Origin: Pseudofrancisella aestuarii
GTDB taxonomy: Bacteria > Pseudomonadota > Gammaproteobacteria > Francisellales > Francisellaceae
Length of the DNA stretch: 64,000 nucleotides
Direction: 5' to 3'
NCBI RefSeq assembly: GCF_003574475.2
Contig: NZ_QLIS02000001.1
Coordinates: 496,001 to 560,000 of the forward strand
Below, piece after piece: positions 9,599 to 18,656 of this stretch; position 1 is the first letter of the stretch, and every line of letters begins with the position of its first letter. The position numbers and the translations under genes are program-made. The notes beneath the pieces were generated by a model, which was not told where the DNA came from, searched no databases, and saw nothing but the letters and a program-made list of their open reading frames with translations.

Positions 9599-10008
9599 TT
9601 TTTATACTCTACATTTATCTCAATAAAATCTTCTATTGGATTAAATCTATCAAAATCTGCAATATATGCTCTTTCTCTAGAATTATCATCCCAAATCTCC
9701 TGCCATTTCTCTATTACAGCTTCAGTATCTTCACCTTCTAGTCTATGTTGCTCATGATTTAGATTTATTATGACATCCTCAAATCCCGTAGGTGTTTCAA
9801 AAGATTCATCTACTTCATAACCAATTAACAAACTATATGGCTTTGTATGATCGCCTTGATAGTTGTAATAAACAGAAATAATATCTGCTGAAAGGTTTTT
9901 ACCATCTAGGTAATCTAAAACTTCACTCTTAAAAAACAAATCCCAAGCATTTTCTAATAAATCATCTCTATCATTAGAAACCTCTGTCGATACTCCTACT
10001 ACTTTCAT
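9595..10008 (-). CDS. GyrI-like / AraC effector-binding domain protein
   Basis: A protein of about 137 residues matching the stand-alone GyrI-like small-molecule-binding family (VVGVSTEVSN, an internal repeat of beta-strands with YSLLIGYEVDE, then AVIEKWQEIWDD and a final IEDFIEINVEY). Relatives bind drugs or inhibit gyrase; the ligand here is unknown. The start is placed at the ATG at 10008 because the upstream in-frame ATG at 10020 overlaps the GGAG that serves this start. It is the third gene of a uvrC-rmuC-gyrI-like run. Confidence 0.78.
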   Translation of the reverse strand: MKVVGVSTEVSNDRDDLLENAWDLFFKSEVLDYLDGKNLSADIISVYYNYQGDHTKPYSLLIGYEVDESFETPTGFEDVIINLNHEQHRLEGEDTEAVIEKWQEIWDDNSRERAYIADFDRFNPIEDFIEINVEYKN

Positions 10009-10028
10009 GTTTATCTCCATTTATATAT

Positions 10029-11420
10029 TTAATCTAAAACTTCATTATCTATTAATTTATTATCAATCTCTTTCTTTGGTTTAATATTTGAAACCTTTTT
10101 AAGCTTTTCTGTTTGAGATATAAGACCACCATTACCTTGCAACTGCTTAAAAGCTGCCTCGTAATCATCATTTGCTCTACTAATACTTTTACCAACTTTT
10201 TGAAAGGTTTCTATAAGGTTTGCTGCTTTCTCATATAGTTTAGTGGCTCTGTCATAGACTTCAGCTATACTTTGAGCTTGCTTTTCATATCTCCAAGTAT
10301 TTTCAACAGCTCTTAATGCAACTAAAAGTGTTGTAGGACTTACTATAATTATCTTTTGCTTAAAAGCTTCATCAAAAAGATTTACATCATTATCTAAAGC
10401 TAAAAGTAATGCTCCTTCTATTGGTATAAACATAAATATAAAATCTAGCGAATTTATGCCCTTAAGATTTTCATAATTTTTATTTGCTAATCCCTTAATA
10501 TGAGATCTTACTGATTCAATATGTTTCTTAAGATATATTTTTCTCTGATCTTCATCATCTGTAGCCATATAATCATTGTAAGCAATCAGAGAAGTCTTTG
10601 CATCGATTACAATATCTCTATCATCAGGTAGTTTTACCACAACATCAGGTCTAAAAGCTTTACCTTCATCATCTGTGATATGTTTTTCTCTAAAATATTC
10701 GAAACCTTCTCTAAGCCCAGATTTTTCTAATACATTTTCAAGCACCATCTCGCCCCAGACACCCTGCTGTTTTGTACTGCTTCTCAGAGCATTTGTCAAA
10801 TTATGCGCTTCTATTGTCATCTTCTGATTAAGCTCTTTTAAGTTTTTTAACTCATTCTGTAATGCACCTCTTGCACTAGACTCTTTATCATAGACATCTT
10901 CAACCTTTTGCTTAAAATCTTTCAACTGCTCTCGCACAGGATTTAATACATTAGTTAAGCTTTCTTGATTACGCTCATTTAGTTTTTTTGAATTATCTTC
11001 AAAAATTTTATTAGCCAGATTTTCAAATTCTGATTTTAATTTAGCTTCACCATTCTGTAGTAACTCTAGCTTTTCTTGCATTGAAATATTTTGCTCTTTA
11101 AGCTGTGTTTCTAACATTGCTATTTGGGACTTATAATTTTTTACTTCTTCTATATAGTTATCGGTTTTAGATTTCTCTATTTTCAACTCTTGCCTTAATT
11201 CTTCTAGCCTTTGACTATTACTATCTTTTAGCTCAATATTCTTCTGCTTCTCATTTGAAAGCATAATATCCAAAGTAGATTTCTCACTCTGTAAAGCATG
11301 TATATCAACTTGTTTAGAATTTTTAAGTGTTTCTAGCTCCCTAGTTTTTTTATTCAGTAAAATAAAAAGCCAAAAACACAATATAATAGCTAATAAAATT
11401 AATCCAATTACAAATATCAT
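10029..11420 (-). CDS. rmuC: DNA recombination protein RmuC
   Basis: A 463-residue protein with one N-terminal membrane anchor (MIFVIGLILLAIILCFWLF), a long coiled coil to about residue 210, and the conserved RmuC nuclease-like core. Core motifs include STKQQGVWGEMVLENVLEKSG, FRPDVVVKLPD, VIDAKTSLIAY and FIFMFIPIEGALLLAL. RmuC limits inversions at short repeats in E. coli and is predicted to be an endonuclease-fold protein; membrane anchoring is inferred from sequence. It follows uvrC by 20 bases. Confidence 0.94.
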   Translation of the reverse strand: MIFVIGLILLAIILCFWLFILLNKKTRELETLKNSKQVDIHALQSEKSTLDIMLSNEKQKNIELKDSNSQRLEELRQELKIEKSKTDNYIEEVKNYKSQIAMLETQLKEQNISMQEKLELLQNGEAKLKSEFENLANKIFEDNSKKLNERNQESLTNVLNPVREQLKDFKQKVEDVYDKESSARGALQNELKNLKELNQKMTIEAHNLTNALRSSTKQQGVWGEMVLENVLEKSGLREGFEYFREKHITDDEGKAFRPDVVVKLPDDRDIVIDAKTSLIAYNDYMATDDEDQRKIYLKKHIESVRSHIKGLANKNYENLKGINSLDFIFMFIPIEGALLLALDNDVNLFDEAFKQKIIIVSPTTLLVALRAVENTWRYEKQAQSIAEVYDRATKLYEKAANLIETFQKVGKSISRANDDYEAAFKQLQGNGGLISQTEKLKKVSNIKPKKEIDNKLIDNEVLD

Positions 11421-11440
11421 TTACAAATCCCAAATCTTTT

Positions 11441-13279
11441 TTAATGAAAACATTCCCAAATTTCTTGAGCGAGTTTTTTACTAATTCCTTTTACTTTAGA
11501 TATTTCTTCTACAGAGGCTTTACTTAACTCCTGCCACCCACCAAAATGCATAATTAAAGCTTTTCTGCGTTTAGGGCCAACTCCTTCTATATGCTCGAGA
11601 ATAGATGATTGTCTATTAGAAGAAACTTTTTTCCTTTGTGACTTTATAGCTAAATCATGAGCAGAATCTCTAACCTGCCTTAACAACAAAAATCCTGGAT
11701 TATTTTCATCTAAAGTATACTCTGCCTCATCATAACCTTTATAGATTTTTTCTTTACCACTTTTACGCTCTACGCCCTTTCCAAGACTAACTAATTTCAC
11801 TTTATCCTGCAAACTATATTCTAAAATCACTTTCTCAGCTTGACGAATTTGACCTTTCCCGCCATCAATTATCATGACATCTGGTAAATTATCAGCTTCT
11901 ATTCCTGAACTAACTCTACGCTCTACTGCCTGATGAATCGCAGCATAATCATCACCCGGTGTCACATCTTTAATATTATATCTTCTATGAGATTTTCTAT
12001 CTTCACCTTCTGTATTATAAACTACACAAGATGCTACTGTAGCCTCTCCCTGAAAATGACTAATATCAAAACACTCAATTCTTTCTATAGATTTATCTAA
12101 TTCAAGAAACTCTTGCAATGATTCTAACCGTTTTGAATATTGTGATTTCGAAGCTGTAAAGGTATTTAACTTTTGTTTAGCATTAACCTCTGCTAATTTA
12201 AGCCATTTTAGATTATCTGCTTGAGGAGCTAATATCCAATTTATTGAATGCCCTATTTTTTGAGAAATTGAAGTCATTAAGTCTTGAACTTCAGAGAATT
12301 CAATTTTAGATAAAATAATATTTTTAGGCCATATATTACGTATCTCATCACCAAGATAAAAATGTGATAAAAATGCCTGCATCACACTAGTTTCATCTTG
12401 TCCTTTAGCATCAATACTCCAATGCTTATCCGCAGCTATATTTCCATTAACAATCTGTAATAGTGCTATGCTCGCATATCCATCCTGAAGATAAACTCCT
12501 ATAACATCAAAAGTTTTATCTGACTTTATATCTATAATCTGCTGTTCTTGGAGCTTTCTTAAAGTTACAAGCTGATCTCTATATATTTGAGCTTTTTCAT
12601 ATTCCATATTTTCGGAGGCTTGATACATATTTTCAGAAATATCATCTAACACACTAGTTAGCTTTCCAGACAAGAATTTTCTCAAAAGCTCTAACTGCTC
12701 ATCATAAACTTCTTTTGAAACTAGACCAACACAAGGACCTAAACATCTTTTTATTTGATATTGCAAGCATGGTCTTATCCTAGAATTATAATAAGTATTC
12801 TCACACTGTCTAATAGGAAATAGTTTTTGGATAATATTCAAAGTATTCTTTACTGATGAGATTGATACATATGGGCCAAAACATTCACCTTTCTTATAGG
12901 CTGATTTACCTCTTTGAAAAAAAACTCTAGGAAATTTATCTTTTGATATTACAAGATACGGATAGCTTTTATCATCTTTAAATAAGATATTATACTTAGG
13001 CCTATGTTGTTTTATTAATGTATTTTCTAATAAATAGGCTTCATAATCACTTGGCGTAATTGTTATTTCTATTCTTGATATCTGTTTTACCATCATCAAA
13101 GTTTTTGAATCTTTAGCTCCTTTTGAAAAATAACTATTAACTCTATTTTTAAGATTTTTTGCTTTTCCAACATATATGATCTCACCATTTTCATCAATCA
13201 TTCTATACACACCAGAATGCGTAGTTAAGCCTGATAAAAAGCTTTTCAGATCAAAATCACTCTGTTTATTAGAAATCAT
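11441..13279 (-). CDS. uvrC: UvrABC excinuclease subunit C
   Basis: The 612-residue length and domain order match UvrC: an N-terminal GIY-YIG nuclease (THSGVYRMIDENGEIIYVGKAK) for the 3' incision, a cysteine-containing linker (IRPCLQYQIKRCLGPCVG), a UVR motif (EYEKAQIYRDQL) that contacts UvrB, and an RNase H-like domain (ECFDISHFQGE, DDYAAIHQAVERR, VMIIDGGKGQ) for the 5' incision. It ends with tandem helix-hairpin-helix (EHIEGVGPKRRKAL, SKVKGISKKLAQEI). It acts in nucleotide excision repair. First gene of the uvrC-rmuC run. Confidence 0.97.
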   Translation of the reverse strand: MISNKQSDFDLKSFLSGLTTHSGVYRMIDENGEIIYVGKAKNLKNRVNSYFSKGAKDSKTLMMVKQISRIEITITPSDYEAYLLENTLIKQHRPKYNILFKDDKSYPYLVISKDKFPRVFFQRGKSAYKKGECFGPYVSISSVKNTLNIIQKLFPIRQCENTYYNSRIRPCLQYQIKRCLGPCVGLVSKEVYDEQLELLRKFLSGKLTSVLDDISENMYQASENMEYEKAQIYRDQLVTLRKLQEQQIIDIKSDKTFDVIGVYLQDGYASIALLQIVNGNIAADKHWSIDAKGQDETSVMQAFLSHFYLGDEIRNIWPKNIILSKIEFSEVQDLMTSISQKIGHSINWILAPQADNLKWLKLAEVNAKQKLNTFTASKSQYSKRLESLQEFLELDKSIERIECFDISHFQGEATVASCVVYNTEGEDRKSHRRYNIKDVTPGDDYAAIHQAVERRVSSGIEADNLPDVMIIDGGKGQIRQAEKVILEYSLQDKVKLVSLGKGVERKSGKEKIYKGYDEAEYTLDENNPGFLLLRQVRDSAHDLAIKSQRKKVSSNRQSSILEHIEGVGPKRRKALIMHFGGWQELSKASVEEISKVKGISKKLAQEIWECFH

Positions 13280-13360
13280 AGTGTTAAAGCAGATTTTTTA
13301 ATTTACTAAATATATAAAAATGTTAGCATATAACTCGCAGTCAATACATTTTAAAAATTA

Positions 13361-14461
13361 ATGATAATAAAACAACAAAATCAATTTGATCAGCTTATCG
13401 AAAGAATTAAAGCTCACAATCAAATTACTATAGATACTGAATTTTTTTGGGTAAGAACGTATTTCCCAATACTTTGTTTAATTCAAGTATCTATCGATGA
13501 TGATGTTTTTCTAATAGATACTTTAAATAAAGATATCAATTTTACTGCTTTGACAGATGTTTTTGAAGAAACAAATATCCAAAAAATTATGCACTCCGCT
13601 GCAAATGATATTCCAATTATTAAACATTTCTTGAATTGTAAAGTTAATAACATTTTTGACACTCAAGTTGCAGCAAATTTTCTAGGTTATCAGAATCAAG
13701 TTTCTCTAAAAATATTATTAGAAGAAGCCTTAAATATCTCTATCGAAAAAGAAGAGCAGTTTTCTGATTGGCGAAAAAGACCTCTTTCTGAACAACAAAT
13801 TGAATATGCTATAAATGATGTTAAACATCTATATTTATTAAAAAATCATTTAGAAGAACAGTTAAACAATAATCAATATGCAGATTATTTCTATGATGAA
13901 ATGAAAACTATTTGTAACAACTCTGAATTTACAAATCCAAATGATGCATATTTAAAAACTGGTAATATCCAAAAATACTCAGCAAAAACTCAAAGAAATA
14001 TAATATTACTTGCGAATTGGCGTGAAGCAACAGCTCAACAAAAGGACATTCCTATTAGGTTCCTATTTGATAACAAAGATTTATTCTCAATTGCTACTCT
14101 TAATCCTAAAAGTTTTGATGATTTTAAAGATCACCCCTTATCAAGATTAAAACCAAATTTAAAAAAACAAGTAATAGAAGTTCTTAATACTAAAGAAGAT
14201 ATTTCAGTATTAATAAAATCTAAAAAAAATCCTATAAAACTCGATGAAGACTTTCTGGAAAAAACCATCTCTTTCTTTGAATCAGAGGTGGACAAATATA
14301 CTATCAATAAAACATTTATCGCCTCTAAAAAAAATATTAAGTCTTTAGCATATAACTTAAAATTGGAAAATGAATTTTCTAATAACAAACTATTAGAAGG
14401 CTGGCGTTATAAAGTAGTTGGAAAATCTTTAAAAGAGTATATATTAAAACACATGGTCTAA
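13361..14461 (+). CDS. rnd: Ribonuclease D
   Basis: A 366-residue 3'-5' exoribonuclease of the DEDD family used in tRNA 3' maturation. The exonuclease residues are visible as Asp/Glu in ITIDTEFFW, Asp in HSAANDIPII and Asp in YAINDVKHLYLL. A helicase-and-RNase-D C-terminal (HRDC) domain follows (NIILLANWREATAQQ, then IRFLFDNKDLF). The gene starts 81 bases from the divergent uvrC start. The Bcr/CflA exporter gene begins 16 bases after it. Confidence 0.94.
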   Translation: MIIKQQNQFDQLIERIKAHNQITIDTEFFWVRTYFPILCLIQVSIDDDVFLIDTLNKDINFTALTDVFEETNIQKIMHSAANDIPIIKHFLNCKVNNIFDTQVAANFLGYQNQVSLKILLEEALNISIEKEEQFSDWRKRPLSEQQIEYAINDVKHLYLLKNHLEEQLNNNQYADYFYDEMKTICNNSEFTNPNDAYLKTGNIQKYSAKTQRNIILLANWREATAQQKDIPIRFLFDNKDLFSIATLNPKSFDDFKDHPLSRLKPNLKKQVIEVLNTKEDISVLIKSKKNPIKLDEDFLEKTISFFESEVDKYTINKTFIASKKNIKSLAYNLKLENEFSNNKLLEGWRYKVVGKSLKEYILKHMV

Positions 14462-14477
14462 TATATTTATTCTTTCT

Positions 14478-15695
14478 ATGCGTATCCCTACTATTACTAG
14501 AAATTCTAAACTCTTCCCTGTCGTTCTTGCTATCTTTGCAGCCTTACCTCCTTTAGCAATTAATACCTATGCTCCTGCTATCCCACTTATAGCAGATAAC
14601 TTCGGTGTTACAGATGCCGATGTTTTAGCAACATTCACTACATATTTTATTGGATTTTCATTTGGTATGCTTTTCTGGGGAGCTGTTTCTGATAAATATG
14701 GTAGAAAAAACATAATTTTAATTGGTACTTTTATTTATGTTATTAGCACTATTCTTTGCTCATTAAGCACTAGCTTTAAAATGCTTGAGTCACTAAGGCT
14801 TATACAAGGCTTATCTGACTCTGTGGGTGGAGTTATAGCATTTTCTATAGCTAGAGATTGTTATAAAGGTCATAAGCTCACTAACATGGTTGCAACTATA
14901 GTAATAATAATGCTTGTTGCTCCAATAGTTGCTCCTATTATAGGCACAGTATTAACATATACTACTAATACATGGCAAAGCTCATTCCACTTTCTAACCT
15001 TATACGGCGTGATTCTATTAGTATTTGCTTTAATGATAGAGGAAACATTAAACAAAGATAATAGACAAAAGAGTATTAAAGAGATTATCCCTAGTTATTT
15101 TAGTCACCTTAAAAATCCAGGATTTATGTTAGCTACTATAGCATCTGGCATGGCATGGACAGTTTTATTTATGTACATAGCTTCAGCTTCTATTATTTAT
15201 CTAAAAATCTATAATACAGGACCAGTTTTATATTGTATTTATTATGCAATGGCAGTAATAGCATCAATTATGGCAAATTTACTTATTAAGCGTCTTTCAA
15301 GTCATGTAAATAGTTTAAAATATACAAATATTAGTATTTCACTTTTGATTATCTGTTGTTTAGGACTTTTTATCATTTCTAAATTCAACTTAGATAATGC
15401 TCTAAACTATACAATCTTTATGTGTATTCTTTGTTTGTCTGTCTCTTTTACATGTACGATATTATATTCTTTCTCAATGAATGTAGTTTCTCATAACTTT
15501 GGAACAGCAAACTCAATTTCAAATTTCCTTAAAAACATGATAGCTGGTGGAGGTGCTCTAATCATTAGTTATTACCATAGCACCATCTTAGTAAATATAG
15601 TTTCTTTTTATCAATTATTATTTATTATTCTTTGTATGTTATTAGTATTAACTATCTATCAACTTAAAATTAAAACCTCTATTGATGAGGACTAG
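14478..15695 (+). CDS. Bcr/CflA-family multidrug efflux MFS transporter
   Basis: A 405-residue 12-helix transporter with the DHA1 features of Bcr/CflA proteins: ALPPLAINTYAPAIPLIADNFGV in helix 1, motif A as GAVSDKYGRKNIILIG, and LIQGLSDSVGGVIAFSIARD in helix 4. Relatives export bicyclomycin, chloramphenicol or sulfonamides; the substrate cannot be assigned. It starts 16 bases after rnd, without a clear ribosome binding site. Confidence 0.9.
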   Translation: MRIPTITRNSKLFPVVLAIFAALPPLAINTYAPAIPLIADNFGVTDADVLATFTTYFIGFSFGMLFWGAVSDKYGRKNIILIGTFIYVISTILCSLSTSFKMLESLRLIQGLSDSVGGVIAFSIARDCYKGHKLTNMVATIVIIMLVAPIVAPIIGTVLTYTTNTWQSSFHFLTLYGVILLVFALMIEETLNKDNRQKSIKEIIPSYFSHLKNPGFMLATIASGMAWTVLFMYIASASIIYLKIYNTGPVLYCIYYAMAVIASIMANLLIKRLSSHVNSLKYTNISISLLIICCLGLFIISKFNLDNALNYTIFMCILCLSVSFTCTILYSFSMNVVSHNFGTANSISNFLKNMIAGGGALIISYYHSTILVNIVSFYQLLFIILCMLLVLTIYQLKIKTSIDED

Positions 15696-15765
15696 ATAAT
15701 AGCCTTTTATAATGCTACAATTACAGCCTAATTTTTAGACCAAATTTTAATTAAAAGTATTAGTT

Positions 15766-15936
15766 ATGGAATATAGAAAATATATATGTATAGTGTGTGG
15801 CTTGATATATGATGAAGCTGAAGGTTGGCCAGAAGATAATATCGCTCCAGGCACTAAATGGGAAGATGTCCCTGAAGACTGGGAATGCCCAGATTGTGGT
15901 GTTAGTAAAGAGGAATTTGAACTTCTAGAAGAATAG
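15766..15936 (+). CDS. Rubredoxin
   Basis: A 56-residue iron protein starting [12 protein letters not shown]. Two Cys pairs, CIVCG at residues 8-12 and CPDCG at 41-45, form the single-iron FeCys4 site, with the usual aromatic core ([27 protein letters not shown]). Rubredoxins carry single electrons, for example to alkane hydroxylases or peroxide/oxygen reductases; no partner gene is adjacent. The next gene begins 16 bases downstream, suggesting one transcript. Confidence 0.95.
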   Translation: MEYRKYICIVCGLIYDEAEGWPEDNIAPGTKWEDVPEDWECPDCGVSKEEFELLEE

Positions 15937-15952
15937 TTTATCTTTTCCAAAA

Positions 15953-16831
15953 ATGTCTTCTCAAATTTTCCAAAAAGTCATCTTCGATAATAAACCATTT
16001 ATTATTATGAGAGACGATTTATCTCACCCTATATTATCTGGAAATAAAGCAAGAAAGCTAGGATTTATTTTAAATAATCCAAATCACTTTTCTCATATAA
16101 AAACTATTGTGTCCTTTGGAGGAAATCAATCTAATTTTATGCTAGCTCTATCTCAACTTGCTAAGTTGAAAAAATGGGAGTTTCATTATTGGATAAAACC
16201 TTTACCCAAATTTTTAAAACAACAAAAATTAGGAAATATAAAATTAGCTCTGGATAATGGCATGCAACTTTTTGAAACCCAAGAGGAGTTAAGTCTACAT
16301 TCTATAAAACATCTCTATAAAAACTTTGATAATAGCCTTTATTTTTTTGATCAAGGAGGTCGTCAAAAAGAAGCTGAAGAAGGAATAAAGGATTGTGCTG
16401 ATGAAATATCTCAGTACTGCCAAAGCAATAACATAACAAACTATAGCGTTGTTATAGCCTCTGGAACCGGTACTACAGCTCTTTTTCTAGAAAAGTATTT
16501 GCCAAATAAGGTATATACAGTTTCCTGCGTTGGATGTGATGACTATCTTAAACAACAAATACTAAATGTAGATAACAAAATTAACATCCCTAAAATATTA
16601 TCAAAACCTTTTAAATCTAATTTTGGCAATCTTGATTTTGAAAACTATAAAATATATAAAAACCTACTAAAACAAACTAATATTGAATTTGACCTTCTCT
16701 ATGATCCTATTGCATGGAGAGTCTTATTAGAAAACTATCACAACCTACCTAAACCAGTTTTTTATATTCATTGTGGAGGTGTTAGTGGAAATCTATCTAT
16801 GATAAAAAGATATGAAAAACAGCTTACTTAA
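15953..16831 (+). CDS. ACC deaminase / D-cysteine desulfhydrase-family PLP enzyme
   Basis: A 292-residue fold-type II PLP protein. The likely PLP lysine is Lys32 in SGNKARKLGF; a serine/Asn loop follows in SFGGNQSNFMLAL, and the phosphate-binding loop is ASGTGTTALF. The family includes 1-aminocyclopropane-1-carboxylate deaminase and D-cysteine desulfhydrase. At about 290 residues it is shorter than the characterised enzymes (about 330), so the substrate is left open. Its 3' end overlaps a convergent gene by 8 bases. Confidence 0.85.
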   Translation: MSSQIFQKVIFDNKPFIIMRDDLSHPILSGNKARKLGFILNNPNHFSHIKTIVSFGGNQSNFMLALSQLAKLKKWEFHYWIKPLPKFLKQQKLGNIKLALDNGMQLFETQEELSLHSIKHLYKNFDNSLYFFDQGGRQKEAEEGIKDCADEISQYCQSNNITNYSVVIASGTGTTALFLEKYLPNKVYTVSCVGCDDYLKQQILNVDNKINIPKILSKPFKSNFGNLDFENYKIYKNLLKQTNIEFDLLYDPIAWRVLLENYHNLPKPVFYIHCGGVSGNLSMIKRYEKQLT

Positions 16832-17279
16832 AAATTGGATCATCTGATGGTTCATCTTTCAGCTTTATATTAGCTATGATAAGTGCAGCAAGACCTAGTA
16901 ATAACTCTATAATAAATATAAATAAATTAAACTCATGCATGAAACTTATAACATCAGAAAGTAAGACTAAAATAAAAATAGACTTTCTACCTAGCTTCTT
17001 TGCTCTCAAGTAACATATGTAATATAACACTACCATAGCTAGGATATACAAAATTGATAAAAAGAAATTTGTATTTGTACTATGATTTAAATAAAAACGC
17101 ATATCATAAGCTGCATACAAATATATACTCAAAAGAATATAAAGAAAATTAAATACTAATGTTTTTGCTAAAAAGCTATTTAGATTATCTAAAAAGCTAT
17201 TTTTAACTCTTATAAAGTCTTTTTCTTTTTTTATTTTATCCCTACGCTTTGACCATTCTGGGATATTTCCTTTACTCAT
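16824..17279 (-). CDS. Unknown small membrane protein
   Basis: I do not recognise this 151-residue protein. It has a basic, charged N-terminus (SKRRDKIKKEKDFIRVK), then about four hydrophobic segments: LVFNFLYILLSIYLY, FFLSILYILAMVVLYYI, SIFILVLLSDVISFM and LFIFIIELLLGLAALII. It ends in a short acidic tail. The start has a reasonable position but only a weak ribosome binding site. It is convergent, with an 8-base overlap, to the PLP enzyme gene. An inner-membrane location is the only inference. Confidence 0.6.
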   Translation of the reverse strand: MSKGNIPEWSKRRDKIKKEKDFIRVKNSFLDNLNSFLAKTLVFNFLYILLSIYLYAAYDMRFYLNHSTNTNFFLSILYILAMVVLYYICYLRAKKLGRKSIFILVLLSDVISFMHEFNLFIFIIELLLGLAALIIANIKLKDEPSDDPIFK

Positions 17280-17426
17280 TTCAATAAAAACTCTCTAACT
17301 TAATTACCTTAAATCCTACATCTATTTTACAAAAAACTCAATAAATAGAATTTGCACTAAACACTCTTCTTTATAAGATAAAAACCACTATAATAAGAAT
17401 GTATTAAATATTAGAGGAGATTAGTT

Positions 17427-17900
17427 GTGTTTAGAAAATCTATTTTCAAAAGAACTTTACTAGCTTTAGGACTTATGACAATTCCAGCTTTAAGTAGTGC
17501 TACTGTTGTATTTGAAGCTCAACTTGATGATGAACTTAGTGACACTTTATATTTTGGTAGTGCTGCCTATTTGGATACCAGCTGTAAAATACTTAGCTTA
17601 AACAGTGATAAAGTTGCTGTTTCATGTGATGTTTCATTTGGTACAGGAAAAATAGCAATTCCAATATTAAACAGTTCAACAAATAAACAGGTAACTCAAT
17701 TATTAGTTAGTGATCCACTTATAGGCTCTGCAACAATTTCCCTACGTGATCCTAATAATTATGATTTTGTATCTTATTGTGATACTTCTGGTCAATGTAC
17801 TAATGATCCAATTACTAGATATTACCTACTAGCAAACCCTATTGATGTAACTCCTAACTATCCTGGTCAAGAAGCGACTATAATTGTTAAGCGTGTATAA
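17427..17900 (+). CDS. Secreted protein of unknown function
   Basis: A 157-residue protein with a signal peptide (MFRKSIFKRTLLALGLMTIP, cleavage likely after ALSSA at residue 25). The mature part looks beta-rich and has four cysteines (53, 67, 118, 124) that could form two disulfides. The start is a GTG at 17427 preceded by AGAGGAGA at good spacing. A TATAAT at 17389-17394 could be its -10. I do not recognise a family. The 3' end overlaps the convergent phosphopantetheinyl transferase gene by 14 bases. Confidence 0.7.
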   Translation: MFRKSIFKRTLLALGLMTIPALSSATVVFEAQLDDELSDTLYFGSAAYLDTSCKILSLNSDKVAVSCDVSFGTGKIAIPILNSSTNKQVTQLLVSDPLIGSATISLRDPNNYDFVSYCDTSGQCTNDPITRYYLLANPIDVTPNYPGQEATIIVKRV

Positions 17901-18513
17901 TTGTAATAGCTATTTTATAATCTGTATCTAAATCATATTTCTTTATACATTCTTTCTTCTGCAGATCAAATATGTCTAATGACTTTACATCAATAAATAA
18001 ACCCTCTCCTAAAGCTTTAACATATGACTCTTTAATAGTCCAAACATCATAAAAAAACTTTTGTTTGTTAACATTTCCTATTAATGATTCAAAATATTTA
18101 ATTTCCTCAATAGACATAACTTCTCTATATAAAAGATTTATATCTATATTATTTTGTGTGTTTTCTATATCTGCACCTAATTCTTTAACTGAGTTAGAAA
18201 TTGCTACTAGAATATATTTATCACTATAAGAAAAACTAAATTTGAATTTATTGTCTAGCAAAAAAGGTCGCTTAAAATCATTATAATCAAAATTTAAAAA
18301 TCTTTTTTCATAACCATTTTTTTTCAAAAATTTATAAAGAAAACATCTAGATAGTATTCTTTTATAACGATCATAATATTGTTTATATTTATATATTTCA
18401 GATAACTCTTTTTGATTAATACAACTAAGGTCTAAATCATACTTCACATGGGAGTCAATGATATAAATATCATAGTCTTTTTCAATTATTTGTTTATAGC
18501 ACTTAATTAACAA
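17887..18513 (-). CDS. 4'-phosphopantetheinyl transferase, Sfp type
   Basis: A 208-residue protein with the two family motifs: VKELGADIENTQ, with the Mg-binding acidic residues, and WTIKESYVKALGEGL, with the catalytic Glu and Lys. SFSYSDKYILVAIS matches the strand before the first motif. It transfers phosphopantetheine from CoA to carrier proteins. Sfp-type enzymes usually serve secondary-metabolite synthases, but some lineages use one for fatty-acid ACP. No synthase gene is in the window. The first 60 residues are poorly conserved. Confidence 0.88.
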   Translation of the reverse strand: MLIKCYKQIIEKDYDIYIIDSHVKYDLDLSCINQKELSEIYKYKQYYDRYKRILSRCFLYKFLKKNGYEKRFLNFDYNDFKRPFLLDNKFKFSFSYSDKYILVAISNSVKELGADIENTQNNIDINLLYREVMSIEEIKYFESLIGNVNKQKFFYDVWTIKESYVKALGEGLFIDVKSLDIFDLQKKECIKKYDLDTDYKIAITIIHA

Positions 18514-18656
18514 TTTTGAATTATACTAATAGAATTACTATTAGAAATAATACCTAGATTAAGTTTTTTTACTAGTTGCCTGAATAATTTAATTAGATAC
18601 ATTTTTTTTATATTTAGTCTATAATTGTCCTGAATTTATAAAATAATGGACTCACA

